Positions 1 to 12,185 of a DNA stretch of 64,000 bases are shown here, piece by piece; within the stretch, counting starts at the first letter, position 1, and every line of letters begins with the position of its first letter. The DNA comes from Terebella lapidaria (taxonomy: Eukaryota; Annelida; Polychaeta; Terebellida; Terebellidae): assembly GCA_949152475.1 (NCBI GenBank), contig OX424569.1, forward strand, positions 21,551,170-21,615,169, read 5' to 3'. Below the pieces are notes generated by a model. It searched no databases. It worked only from the letters and a program-made list of their open reading frames with translations, and was not told the origin of the DNA. The position numbers and the translations under genes were made by a program.

Positions 1-779
1 CCGTCCGTCCGTCCGTCCGGGCAAACGGAACGGAGTTTTGGGGATTTCTTAGGGGGAATAAAGCTGAAAACGCCCCACAACCACAGTTTAAGCCAAGAGT
101 GCGGTCTTATGGGGATTTTTTCAGGACTTATGGGGAAAGTTAAGATAGGAAATTTAACATTGGGTCCGCCCGTAACGCCCATCCGTTCACCCGTCCGTCT
201 GTCCGTCGTCCGTCGTCTGTTAACATTTTTATCTTTTTTGTTTACGGACGAATTTTTCTGAAATTTTGCACAAAAATGCTTAAAAATAATTCAAAAATGT
301 GGTATTTTTTTAGTTTTTTGATTTTCGCATTTTTTTCAAAATGGCGGCCGTTTTCGTCGAAAAATGGGCAATTTTAGACTTTGACGGTCGTTTTCTCAAA
401 ATGTGTTCAGTAATTTTTTTTCTTATTGATGCATAACACTCCTCATATGTACCCCTCTGACATGTATAAATTTCGTTGCCCTTGAATCGCTCGAAGTTGG
501 CCATTTTGGGCCCAAACTCGGCCCAAATGGGACTTTCCCATGTTAAATTCTCCTATGCTTTATAATGGGACACATTAAGCCTAATATCTCACTTAATATT
601 GAGATTAGAGACTAGGAATCAATTGTGGACATACAGGAAATGATATATGCTGAATATTCTCGTGACCTTGCATTTAACCTCTGACCTCGGTTTCAAGGTC
701 AGAGCGGCCGTTTTTTTCGAAAAATGGCGAATTATGGACTTTGACGGTTGTTTTCTCAAAATCTGTTCAGTAACTTTTT
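1..779 (+). mobile_element. Family 1A Helentron-like copy, cut by window edge
   Basis: The left edge enters in a CCGT microsatellite. A 150-base stretch (about 19-165) interrupts it before it resumes (about 170-220). The usual family 1A body follows: the TTCTGAAATTTTGCAC block, the AAAATGGCGGCC block near 341, the TGGGACTTTCCCA hairpin near 529 and the start of the 134-bp repeat. The copy stops in its own T-run (CAGTAACTTTTT) at 779, where copy A is inserted. The 5' hairpin lies outside the window. The short minus-strand frame here is a repeat read-through seen in many copies. Confidence 0.85.
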
Positions 780-2581
780 AGGTTACCGGACCTATGGTCC
801 GATAACCTATTGCCATGGCGTTGCGTCGTCCGTCCGTCCGTCCGTCCGTCCGTCCGTCCACCCGTCCGTCCGTCCGTCCGTCTAGCCGTCCGTCGTCCGT
901 CTGTTAACATTTTTATCTTTTTTGTTTACGGACGAATTTTTCTGAAATTTTGCACAAAAATGCCTAAAAATATTTCGAGAGGGAGGTATTTTTTAGTTTT
1001 TTTGATTTTCGCATTTTTTTCAAAATGGCGGCCGTTTTCGTCGAAAAATGCCTGATTTTGGACTTTGGCGGCCATTTTCTCAAAAACTGTTCAGTAACTT
1101 TTTTTCTTTTTGATACATAACACTCCTCATATATACTCCTGTGATGTGTATAAGTTTTCGTTGCGCTTGAATCGCTCGAAGTGGGCCATTTTGGGCCAAA
1201 CTCGGCCCAAATGGGACTTTCCCATGTTAAATTCTCCTATGCTTTATAATGGGACACATTATGTCTTATATCTCACTTAATATTGAGATTAGAGACTAGG
1301 AATCAATTGTGGACATATAGGAAATGATATATGCTGAATATTGTCGTGACCTTGAATTTAACCTCTGACCTCGGTTTCAAGGTCAGAGCGGCCGTTTTCG
1401 TCGAAAAATGGCCAATTTTGGACTTTGACGGTCGTTTTCTCAAAATCTGTTCAGTAACTTTTTTTTGTATTGATGCATAACACTCCTCATATGTACCCCT
1501 GTGACATGTATAAATTTCGTTGCGCTTGAATCGCTCGAAGTGGGTCATTTTGGGCCCAAACTCGGCCCAAATGGGACTTTCCCATGTTAAATTCTCCTAT
1601 GCTTTATAATGGGACACATTAAGCCATAATATCTCACTTAATATTGAGATTAGAGACTAGTATTCAATTGTGGACATATAGGAAATGATATATGCCGAAC
1701 ATTGTCGTGACCTTGATTTTGACCTTTGACCTCGGGTTCAAGGTCAGAGCACAAAATGGCTAATATCTCGCTTATTATCGACTTTACAGCTTAGGAATCA
1801 ATTGTGAACATATTTGAAATGATATATGTTGAATATTCTCGTGACCTTGAATTTGACCTTTGACCTTATTTTCAAGGTCACATGACAAAAATGGCTAATA
1901 TCTTGCTTATTATCGACTTTACAGCTTAGGAATCAATTGTGAACATATAGGAAATGATTTATGCTGAATATTCTCGTGACCTTGAATTTGACCTCTGACC
2001 TCGGTTTCAAGGTCAGAGCGGCCGTTTTCGTCGAAAAATGGCCAATTTTGGACTTTGACGGTCGTTTTCTCAAAATCTGTTCAGTAACTTTTTTTCTTAT
2101 TGATGTATTAACTGTACATATTTTGCATATTACTGAATATATGTTCTCTTTCGAGTTCTGATTGCGTTATACCTGACATTGCACATTCTTTCACATATAC
2201 AATCCTTACCATTCGAAGTTAAGCCTGAGGCGAAGTGTTTGGGGTTCACTTCTTAATACGTCCCCCGAATGGTTTTGATTGCTATATGTCTATGTGTGTG
2301 TAGGTGTCTTTATGTTTCATTTAAGAAAACTTGTATTTCCCCTATTTAACTTCGTTAATTTCGGTATTAATATGAGAGAAGGCCGCGAGCCTGTGTATCT
2401 GTGAAAGATGCACACACAATCCCTTTAACAGGTGGCACGCATCCACGCGACCGCAACAAACCACAGATTGCTTTATGGCCCCATGGTCGACAAAGTTAAC
2501 GAGTTTAAATGCCCTCAAAAGCATGCCTCAGGAGCATGAGCAGACGGTTTGGTGATCACTGATCAAGGTTATAAAAGACAG

Positions 2582-2700
2582 TTAACCGGTGTTTGACGGT
2601 TAACCGGTTAATCGTTTGGAGATTTAACAGCCGGTTATTCGCGGTTATTAAAAAAATGCTAGCCGTCGGCGGTTAACCCATTAATCATGCAGGCCCTATT
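2582..2700. repeat. GGTTAACC palindrome cluster in copy A
   Basis: Within 120 bases the string GTTAACCGG or its close variants occurs several times in both orientations (GGTTAACCGG is itself near-palindromic). The same cluster is in copy D at about 10953-11072, and a single remnant lies near 42521. It looks like a module captured from another element; I do not recognise the source. Confidence 0.5.
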
Positions 2701-2884
2701 TATTATTGACTTTACAGCTTAGGAATCAGTTGTGCACCTATGGGGAATGATGTGTACATGCCAAATATTTTGATGACCATTGATTCGACCTTCGACCTTA
2801 TTTTCAAGGTCATGGAACAAAATTGCTATTTTGTTTTACTTGTTATTGAATTTACAGCTTAGCAAACAATGGACATATCGGGAT

Positions 2885-3610
2885 TCCAAAATGTTCTATT
2901 TTACGTTTGTTTTTGGCATCATCAAAATCTGACTATTGGTGGTAATAAATTGATACTTACTTTCATATCACTGAGTCAGTGTCACTGCTGGCGGACGTTG
3001 AATCTGTCCCCGAGGATACCATCAACTCAGTAGCCTTCTGGCTTGTGATTAGGTACTTATGTATTTGTCATATATCTATTCCATGGGGCTTGTTTCAGAT
3101 TTCTAAATTATTTTCATAGGTAGTTGGGCAGTTGTATACTAATTCCATCAGGTGTACAGTAGAAACAACTACATTTAACACACTGTCTGCCCCTGATGAC
3201 GCCAGTGTGTCTTTGGATAAACTATTTGGTCGGGCTGGTTTCTATTCCAAAATGTTCTATTTTACGTTTGTTTTTGGCATCATCAAAATCTGACTATTGG
3301 TGGTAATAGATTGATACTTACATTCATATTACTGAGTCGGTGTCACTGCTGGCGGACGTTGAATCTGTCCCCGAGGATACCATCAATTCAGTAGTTTTCT
3401 GGCTTGTGATTAGGTACTTATGTACTCGTCATATATCTACTCCATGGGGTTTGTTTCAGATTTCTAAATTATTTTCATAGGTTGTGGGCAGTTGTATACT
3501 AATTCCATCAGGTGTACAGTAGAAACAACTACATTTAACACACTGTCTGCCCCTGATGACACCAGTGTGTCTTTGGATAAACTATTTGGTCGGGCTTTGT
3601 TTCTATTCCA
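2885..3610 (+). repeat. Two tandem 360-bp units with exon-like segments
   Basis: The block from CCAAAATGTTCTATTTTACG to the next occurrence repeats at about 360-base spacing (2885, 3247, 3607). Each unit contains two protein-like stretches: one reading ESVSLLADVESVPEDTINSV (ending in a GTGATTAG|GTACTT donor-like site) and one reading TLSAPDDASVSLDKLFGRA after an AG-ending pyrimidine-rich stretch. The module recurs in copies D and L. It could be a captured host gene fragment; I do not recognise the protein. Confidence 0.45.
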
Positions 3611-3798
3611 AAATGTTCTATTTTACGTTTGTTTTTGGCATCATCAAAATCTGACTATTGGTTGTAATAGATTGATACTTACATATACATGTTTGCTGGA
3701 TATTCTCATGACTTTGCATTTTGACCAGTGACCTTATTTTCAAGGTCACAGGAATATAAAACATATTTTGTCCGGTAACCTGTCTTAGCCCTTGGGCC

Positions 3799-3855
3799 TT
3801 AGCCCTGCTCTTCCTATATGATGTTGGTTTTTTGGGGATTTTTGAAATTTTCTTT
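3799..3855 (+). mobile_element. Family 5 5'-end remnant
   Basis: GCTCTTCCT followed by TATGATGTTGG, a T-run and GGATTTTTGAAATTTTCTTTTG matches the start of the family 5 element at 31590, but the left arm of the hairpin is gone. It is fused directly to the 3' end of copy A on the left and to a family 1B body on the right. Confidence 0.7.
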
Positions 3856-4680
3856 TGCCCAATTTTGGACTATGATGGCCATTTTCTCAAAAACTGTTCA
3901 GACAGTTTTGAGATTTTTGTTTCAAAAGATTCCCCTTATGCACCTCTGTGAAGTTTATAAGTTTGGTTGCCCTTGAATCGCCGGTCTGCGTGTGGCGGCC
4001 ATTTTGAATTCTCGACGGGTCGACGAAAAAAAAAATTTTCGGCCCAAATCGCGTTACTATCCATTTTGGGCCATTTCTAGGCAAAAAATTTTTTTTACTT
4101 AGGAAGTTTTCGGCACTTTTTTCCTTCATGATGGGAGCTGCAAGGACTGTACTCATAGAACGCTTGAAGATTGAGCGTAGATATTGGCACTTTCAAAAAG
4201 GAAGTCATATATAGCGACTTGTGTGGTGACCTTGAATTTGACCTTCGAAGACCTTGAAAGGTCAAAACAGCCGTTTTTGGGTAAAAAATGCCCAGATTTG
4301 CCTCTATAGATGAAATGCTCGCAGATAGAGCTTATGTTTGCATTATGAACATACAGGAAGACATATATGTCACAACTAATGATGACCTTGAACTTGACCT
4401 CAGATGACCTTGAGTGCCAAATGTATGACTCGTAATTTGTAAATTGGCCTGAGCGGCCTATACGCTTGCACCCAGATGTATCTCTGTATTATGAACATAT
4501 AGAAAATCGAATGCTGTACATGTAATGGTGACATTGAAGTTCACATGGATGACCTTGATTGGTAAATCTCAAGGTCATATGTTTACACTGATAACCTTGA
4601 TTGGTCAAGGTCTGTTACCTGCCATTATCCAAACCAAAATTTTCCGGTAACCTATCTTAGCCTTTGGGCTAATTTTTTTT
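3856..4680 (+). mobile_element. Family 1B fragment with intact 3' end
   Basis: Type 1B body: ATGGCCATTTTCTCAAAAAC, the GATTCCCCTTATG block, TGTGGCGGCCATTTTGAAT, runs of A and T around 4025-4100, CCTTCATGATGGGAGCT and several TGACCTTGA motifs. The end reads TCCGGTAACCTATC, hairpin TTAGCC TTTG GGCTAA, then eight Ts. Its T-tail is followed immediately by the 5' hairpin of copy B. Confidence 0.75.
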
Positions 4681-6717
4681 AGGTTACCGGACCTATGGTC
4701 CGATAACCTATTGGCATGGCGTTGCGTCCGGCGTCCGTCGTCCGGCGTCCGTCGTCCGTCGTCCGTCCGGCGTCCGTCCGTTCACATTTTTATCTTTAAA
4801 GTATATGGTCCGATCTTTCTGAAATTTTGCACAAAAATACTTAAAAATATTTCCAGGAAAGGTTTTTTTTAGTTTTCTGATTTCCGCATTTTTTTCAAAA
4901 TGGCGGCCATTTTCGACGAAAAATGCCTGATTTTGGACTTTGGCGGCCATTCTCTCAAAATCTGTTCAGTAACTTTTTTTCTTTTTGATACATAACACTC
5001 CTCATATATACTCCTGTGATGTGTATAAGTTTTCGTTGCGCTTGAATCGCTCGAAGTGGGCCATTTTGGCCCAAACTCAGCCCAAATGGGACTTTCCCAT
5101 GTTAAATTCTCCTATGCTTTTTAATGGGACACATTATGCCTAATATCTCACTTAATATTGAGATTAGAGACTAGGAATCAATTGTGGACATATAGGAAAT
5201 GATATATGCTGAATATTCTCGTGATCTTGAATTCGACCTCTGACCTCAGTCTCAAGGTCAGAGCGGCCGTTTTCTTTAAAAAATGACCAATTTTCGATTT
5301 TGACGGTCGTTTTCTCAAAATCTGTTCAGTAACTTTTGTTCTTGTTGATGCATAACACTCCTCATATGTACCCCTGTGACATGTATAAATTTCGTTGCCC
5401 TTGAATCGCTCGAAGTGGGCTACTTTGGGCCCAAACTCCACCCAAATGGGACTTTCCCATGTTAAATTCTCCTATGCTTTATAATGGGACACATTAAGCT
5501 TAATATCTCACGTAATATTGAGATTAGAGACTAGGAATCAATTGTGGACATATAGGAAATGATATATGCTGAATATTCTTGTGACCTTGAATTTGACCTC
5601 TGACCTCGGTTTCAAGGTCAGAGCACAAAATGTCTAATATCTTGCTTATTATCAACTTTACAGCCTAGGAATCAATTGTGGACATATAGGAAATGATACA
5701 TGCCGAATAATCTGATGACCTTGAATTTGACGTTTGACCTCATTTTCAAGGTCACAGAACAAAATGGCTAATATCTCACTTATTATCGATTTTACAGCTT
5801 AGGGATCAATTGTGGACATATAGGAAATGATATATGCTGAATATTCTCTTGACCTTGAATTTGACCTCTGACCTCGGTTTCAAGGTCAGAGCACAAAATG
5901 TCTAATACCTCGCTTATTATCAACTTTACAGCCTAGGAATCAATTGTTGACATATGGGAAATGATACACGCCGAATAATCTGATGACCTTGAATTTGACG
6001 TTTGACCTCATTTTCAAGGTTACAGAACAAAATGGCTAATATCTCACTTATTATCGATTTTACAGCTTAAGGATCAATTGTGGACATAAAGGAAATGATA
6101 TATGCTGAATATTCCCGTGACCTTGAATTTGACCTCTGACTTCAGTTTCAAGGTCAGAGCACAAAATGGCTAATATCTCGCCTATTATTGACTTTACAGC
6201 TTAGGAATCAATTGTGGACATATAGGAAATGATATATGCCGAATATTCTAATGACCTTGAATTTGACCTTTGACTTCATTTTCAAGGTCACAGGAAAAGT
6301 GGCTAATATCTCGCTTCTTATCGACTTTACAGCTTGAGAATCAATTATGAACATATAGGAAATGATATATGCAGATTATTGCCTTGACATTGAATTTGAC
6401 CTTTGACCTCATTTTCAGGATCAGTTTAGGAATCAATTATGAACATATAGGAAATGATATAAGCTGAATATTGCTATGACCTTGAATTCGACCTTTGACC
6501 TCATTTTCAAGGTGACAGGACATGATGGCTAATATCTCGCTTATTATTGACTTTACAGCTTAGGAATCAATTGTGGACATACTAGAAATGACATATGCCG
6601 AATATTATCATGTCCTTGAATTAACCAATGACCTTATTTTCAAGGTCACAGGACAAAATACTAATATCTAAAATATATATTGTCCGGTAACCTTTCTTAG
6701 CCCTTGGGCTAATTTTT
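4681..6717 (+). mobile_element. Family 1A copy B, complete, about 2 kb
   Basis: Starts with AGGTTACCGGACC TAT GGTCCGATAACC, then TATTGGCATGG and a CGTCCGGCGTCC-type microsatellite (4727-4790). Next come the leader block, a second partial leader, and about eleven 134-bp units (5165-6660). It ends TTGTCCGGTAACCT, hairpin TTAGCC CTTG GGCTAA and T6. This is the cleanest full-length 1A copy and a good type example. It joins head-to-tail to the T-tail of the preceding 1B fragment. Confidence 0.88.
5165..6660 (+). repeat. 134-bp tandem array of copy B
   Basis: Each unit runs: AATATCTCGCTTATTATCG, ACTTTACAGCTTAGGAATCA, ATTGTGGACATATAGGAAAT, GATATATGCTGAATATTCT, then TGACCTTGAATTTGACC, TTTGACCTCATTTTCAAGGT and CACAGGACAAAATGGC. 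The motif TGACCTTTGACCT is the reverse complement of the DR1 consensus AGGTCAAAGGTCA. TGACCTTGAA and TTCAAGGTCA form a perfect 10-bp inverted repeat around it. Spacing measured on clean units elsewhere (63101, 63235, 63369, 63503, 63637) is 134. Confidence 0.9.
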
Positions 6718-7848
6718 TGTATGTCACCGTTTCATGACCTATCACCACTCCCATTTTGATCTTCACTGAAACAGTGCTTTCTTGCAATCATATTCACTCA
6801 AACTTTTGCATATACATTCTGCACAATATATAGATACAGGATGCTATTGCAAAAATGAAAAACAAGTTGATATGGCAACATAATAATTATCATGTTAGTG
6901 GTGGTATTCCATATTCCAGTAGGCAAATTCAATTATCGTGTGGCCCCGAGAAGCAGTCACGGCAGTCAGCTAGCCAGCCAATCGGGAAGCTGTCTTGACG
7001 GACACACCCACATGTTTATGAACTACATGTGGATATAATTATATGCAAATTATCATGTGAGCAAGTCCCGCCAGTTAGCGATAAATACTGGCGCACTGGG
7101 CAAATGCTGCAACGAGAGCGTCAATCTCACTGAGTCCTGTATTTGTGGAAATACTTGTTATGACCCAAATATAGTGAAGCCCATCAGGGCCACACGACTT
7201 TTTTTTTACTGGTGAAATCTTGAATTTTCAAGAAAAACCTTGAATTTTCAAGAAAACACTTGAATTTTCAAGATTAAAAGTTGAAATTTCAAGAAAAAAC
7301 TTGAATTTTCAAGATTTAAACTTGAATGTTTAAGTAAAAAAAAGTTGAATTTTCAAGATTTAAACTTGAATTTTCAAGATTTAAACTTGAATTTTCAGGA
7401 AAAAAAAGTTGAATTTTCAAGATTTAAAGTACTAATAAAGTGCAAATATGATGTTAAGTTATATAGTGAAGCCCATTAGGGCCACACGACTTTATTTTAC
7501 TGGTGAAATCTTGAATTTTCAAGAAAAAACTTGAATTTTCAAGAAAACACTTGAATTTTCAAGATTAAAAGTTGAATTTTCAAGAAAAAACTTGAATTTT
7601 CAAGATTTAAGTCAGCTAGCCAGCCAATCGGGAAGCTGTCTTGACGGACACACCCACATGTTTATGAACTACATGTGGATATAATTATATGCAAATTATC
7701 ATGTGAGCAAGTCCCGCCAGTTAGCGATAAATACTGGCGCACTGGCAAATGCTGCCATGAGAGCGTCGATCTCATTGAGTCCTGTATTTGTGGAAATACT
7801 TGTTATGACCCAAATATAGTGAAGCCCATCAGGGCCACACGACTTTTT
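6718..7848. mobile_element. Family 7 segment, partly triplicated
   Basis: Starts GTATGTCACCGTTTCATG after a T-run and runs to GAAGCCCATCAGGGCCACAC GACTTTTT, where GCCC ATCA GGGC is a hairpin. The left part (6718-7180) is homologous to about 31830-32310 inside a family 5 element. The hairpin plus CACACGACTTT occurs three times (about 7173, 7468 and 7819), and the segment from GTCAGCTAGCCAGCC to the hairpin is present twice (about 6976 and 7611). Read on the minus strand, AGTCGTGTGGCCC TGAT GGGCTTCAC would be a 5' hairpin of the same style as the other families. Orientation is therefore uncertain. Confidence 0.5.
7210..7607. repeat. Array of near-palindromic CTTGAATTTTCAAG
   Basis: The 14-mer CTTGAATTTTCAAG, or a one-base variant, is repeated at about 18-22 base spacing with A-rich spacers, in two blocks (7210-7428 and 7507-7607). 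The six outer bases on each side are complementary (CTTGAA/TTCAAG). No gene is present. The array lies between two copies of the family 7 hairpin. Confidence 0.8.
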
Positions 7849-9195
7849 AGGTTACCGGACCTTTGGTCCGATAACCTATTGCCGTGGCGTTGCGTCCGTC
7901 GTCCGTCGTCGTCGTCCGTCTACATTTTTATCTTTAAAGTTTACGATCGAATCTTTCTGAAATTTTGCACAAAAATGCCTAAAAATATTTCGAGAGGGGG
8001 GTATTTTTTAGTTTTTTTATTTTCGGATTTTTTTCAAAATGGCGGCCGTTTTCGTCGAAAAATGGCCAATTTTGGACTTTGGCTGTCGTTTTCTCAAAAT
8101 CTGTTCAGTAACTTTTTTTCTTATTCATGCATAACACTCCTCATATGTACCTCTGTGACATGTATAAATTTCGTTGCCCTTGAATCGCTCGAAGTGGGCC
8201 ATTTTGGGCCCAAACTCGGCCCAAATGGGATTTTTCCATGTTAAATTCTCCTATGCTTTATAATGGGACACATTAAGCCTAATATCTCACTTAATATTGA
8301 GATTAGAGACTAGGAATCAATTGTGGACATATAGGAAATGATATATGCTGAATATTGTCGTGACCTTGAATTTGACCTTTGCCCTCATTTTCAAGGTCAT
8401 AGGACAAAATGGCTAATATCTCGCTTATTATCGACTTTACAGCTTAGGAATACATTGTGAACATATAGGAAATGATATATGCTGAATTTTCTCGTGACCT
8501 CGAATTTGACCTTGACCTCATTTCCAAGGTCATAGGACAAAATGGCTAATATCTCGCTTATTATCGACTTTACAGCTTAGGAATCAATTGTGAACATATA
8601 GGAAATGATATATGCTGAATATTTTTGTGACCTTGAATTTGACCTTTGACCTCATTTTCAAGGTCACAGGACAAAATGGCCAATATCTTGCTTATTAGTG
8701 ACTTTACGCCTTATGAATCAATTGTGAACATATAGGAAATGATATATGCTGAATATTCTAGTTACCTTGAATTTGACTTTTGACCTCATTTTCAAGGTCA
8801 ACAGGACAAAATGGCTAATATCTCGCTTATTATCAACTTTACAGCTTAGGAATCAATTGTGAACATATAGGAAATGATATATTCTGAATATTTTAATGAT
8901 ATTGAATTTGACCTTTGACCTAAATTTCAAGGTCAGTCATTTTATTTTCAAAGTCAGATTACAAAATGGCTTATATCTCGCTTATTATCAAATTTACAGC
9001 TTAGGGGTCCATAGTGAACATATAGGAAATGATGTATGCTGAATAGTTTGGTGATCTAGAATTTAACCTTTGATCCCATTTTCAAGGTTAGAGATATGGC
9101 GATTTCAGTGGTCACGTTGAATTTGACCTTCAACTTTCTCGGCTTAACTCTGTATATTTCTCCGGTAACCTTTCTAGCCCATTGGGCTAATTTTT
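7849..9195 (+). mobile_element. Family 1A copy C, complete, 1.35 kb
   Basis: The hairpin AGGTTACCGGACC TTT GGTCCGATAACC starts right after the family 7 hairpin T-run. A short CGTCGTC microsatellite, one leader block and about six 134-bp units follow. The 3' end is a divergent subtype: CTCCGGTAACCTTTC TAGCCCATTGGGCTAATTTTT. The same subtype closes copy F. Copy D begins at the next base after the T-tail. Confidence 0.85.
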
Positions 9196-12185
9196 AGGTT
9201 ACCGGACCTATGGTCCGATAACCTATTGCCATGGCGTTGCGTCCGTCGTCCGTCCGTCCGTCCGTCCGTCGTCCGTCTGTTAACATTTTTATCTTTTTTG
9301 TTTACGGACGAATTTTTCTGAAATTTTGCACAAAAATGCCTAAAAATATTTCGAGAGGGAGGTATTTTTTAGTTTTTTGATTTTCGCATTTTTTTCAAAA
9401 TGGCGGCCGTTTTCGTCGAAAAATGCCTGATTTTGGACTTTGGCGGCCATTTTCTCAAAAACTGTTCAGTAACTTTTTTTCTTTTTGATACATAACACTC
9501 CTCATATATACTCCTGTGATGTGTATAAGTTTCGTTGCGCTTGAATCGCTCGAAGTGGGCCATTTTGGGCCAAACTCGGCCCAAATGGGACTTTCCCATG
9601 TTAAATTCTCCTATGCTTTTTAATGGGACACATTATGTCTTATATCTCACTTAATATTGAGATTAGAGACTAGGAATCAATTGTGGACATATAGGAAATG
9701 ATATATGCTGAATATTGCCGTGACCTTGAATTTGACCTCTGACCTCGGTTTCAAGGTCAGAGCGGCCGTTTTTGTCGAAAAATGGCCAATTTTGGACTTT
9801 GACGGTCGTTTTCTCAAAATCTGTTCAGTAACTTTTTTTTGTATTGATGCATAACACTCCTCATATGTACCCCTGTGACATGTATAAATTTCGTTGCCCT
9901 TGAATCGCTCGAAGTGGGCCATTTTGGGCCCAAACTCGGCCCAAATGGGACTTTCCCATGTTAAATTCTCCTATGCTTTATAATGGGACACATTAAGCCA
10001 TAATATCTCACTTAATATTGAGATTAGAGACTAGTATTCAATTGTGGACATATAGGAAATGATATATGCCGAACATTGTCGTGACCTTGAATTTGACCTT
10101 TGACCTCGGGTTCAAGGTCAGAGCACAAAATGGCTAATATCTCGCTTATTATCGACTTTACAGCTTAGGAATCAATTGTGAACATATAGGAAATGATATA
10201 TGCTGAATATTCTCGTGACCTTGAATTTGACCTTTGACCTTTTTTTCAAGGTCACATGACAAAAATGGCTAATATCTCGCTTATTATCGACTTTACAGCT
10301 TAGGAATCAATTGTGAACATATAGGAAATGATTTATGCTGAATATTCTCGTGACCTTGAATTTGACCTCTGACCTCGGTTTCAAGGTCAGAGCGGCCGTT
10401 TTCGTCGAAATATGGCCAATTTTGGACTTTGACGGTCGTTTTCTCAAAATCTGTTCAGTAACTTTTTTTCTTATTGATGTATTAACTGTACATATTTTGC
10501 ATATTACTGAATATATGTTCTCTTTCCAGTTCTGATTGCGTTATACCTGACATTGCACATTCTTTCACATATACAATCCCTACCATTCGAAGTTAAGCCT
10601 GAGGCGAAGTGTTTGGGGTTCACTTCTTAATACGTCCCCCGAATGGTTTTGATTGCTATATGTCTATGTGTGTGTAGGTGTCTTTATGTTTCATTTAAGA
10701 AAACTTGTATTTCCCCTATTTAACTTCGTTAATTTCGGTATTAATATGAGAGAAGGCTGCGAGCCTGTGTATCTGTGAAAGATGCACACACAATCCCTTT
10801 AACAGGTGGCACGCATCCACGCGACCGCAACAAACCACAGATTGCTTTATGGCCCCATGGCGACAAAGTTAACGAGTTTAAATGCCCTCAAAAGCATGCC
10901 TCAGGAGCATGAGCAGACGGTTTGGTGATCACTGATCAAGGTTATAAAAGACAGTTAACCGGTGTTTGACGGTTAACCGGTTAATCGTTTGGAGATTTAA
11001 CAGCCGGTTATTCGCGGTTATTAAAAAAATGCTAGCCGTCGGCGGTTAACCCATTAATCGTGCAGGCCCTATTTATTATTGACTTTACAGCTTAGGAATC
11101 AGTTGTGCACCTATGGGGAATGATGTGTACATGCCAAATATTTTGATGACCATTGATTCGACCTTCGACCTTATTTTCAAGGTCATGGAACAAAATTGCT
11201 ATTTTGTTTTACTTGTTATTGAATTTACAGCTTAGCAAACAATGGACATATTGGGATTCCAAAATGTTCTATTTTACGTTTGTTTTTGGCATCATCAAAA
11301 TCTGACTATTGGTGGTAATAAATTGATACTTACTTTCATATCACTGAGTCAGTGTCACTGCTGGCGGACGTTGAATCTGTCCCCGAGGATACCATCAACT
11401 CAGTAGCCTTCTGGCTTGTGATTAGGTACTTATGTATTTGTCATATATCTATTCCATGGGGCTTGTTTCAGATTTCTAAATTATTTTCATAGGTAGTTGG
11501 GCAGTTGTATACTAATTCCATCAGGTGTACAGTAGAAACAACTACATTTAACACACTGTCTGCCCCTGATGACGCCAGTGTGTCTTTGGATAAACTATTT
11601 GGTCGGGCTTGTTTCTATTCCAAAATGTTCTATTTTACGTTAGTTTTTGGCATCATCAAAATCTGACTATTGGTGGTAATAGATTGATACTTACATTCAT
11701 ATTACTGAGTCGGTGTCACTGTTGGCGGACGTTGAATCTGTCCCCGAGGATACCATCAATTCAGTAGTTTTCTGGCTTGTGATTAGGTACTTATGTACTC
11801 GTCATATATCTATTCCATGGGGTTTGTTTCAGATTTCTAAATTATTTTCATAGGTTGTGGGCAGTTGTATACATGTACTAATTCCATCAGGTGTACAGTA
11901 GAAACAACTACATTTAACACACTGTCTGCCCCTGATGACACCAGTGTGTCTTTGGATAAACTATTTGGTCGGGCTTTGTTTCTATTCCAAAATGTTCTAT
12001 TTTACGTTTGTTTTTGGCATCATCAAAATCTGATTATTGGTTGTAATAGATTGATACTTACATATACATGTTTGCTGGATATTCTCATGACTTTGCATTT
12101 TGACCAGTGACCTTATTTTCAAGGTCACAGGAATATAAAACATATTTTGTCCGGTAACCTGTCTTAGCCCTTGGGCTAATTTTTT
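9196..12185 (+). mobile_element. Family 1A copy D, near-identical to copy A
   Basis: The hairpin at 9196 is followed by a (CCGT)n tract shorter than in copy A, then the same order of modules: two leaders, three 134-bp units, the GGTTAACC cluster (about 10953-11072) and 360-bp units (from about 11260). It ends TTTTGTCCGGTAACCTGTC TTAGCC CTTG GGCTAAT(T)n. It differs from copy A by scattered single bases only. Left flank is the T-tail of copy C; right flank is 1B sequence. Confidence 0.85.

Larger units (their letters stand above)
780..3798 (+). mobile_element. Family 1A copy A, complete, about 3 kb
   Basis: The 5' hairpin AGGTTACCGGACC TAT GGTCCGATAACC starts at 780 and is followed by TATTGCCATGG and a (CCGT)n tract to about 900. 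The body holds two 1A leader blocks, about three 134-bp units, a cluster of GGTTAACC palindromes (2582-2700) and two tandem 360-bp units (2885-3610). The 3' end reads GTCCGGTAACCT then TTAGCC/GGCTAA hairpin bases. It sits in the T-run of another family 1 copy. It is nearly identical to copy D (9196-12185) but has different flanks, so it is a young copy. Non-autonomous: no Rep/helicase frame. Confidence 0.85.

Noticed and set aside
1-900. Telomere- or satellite-like CCGT tracts
   Set aside because: Short microsatellites fixed just inside family 1 ends, not terminal arrays.
7675-8244. 189-residue plus-strand frame
   Set aside because: Spans the family 7 hairpin and family 1 copy C microsatellite; no domain, and broken in every other copy.
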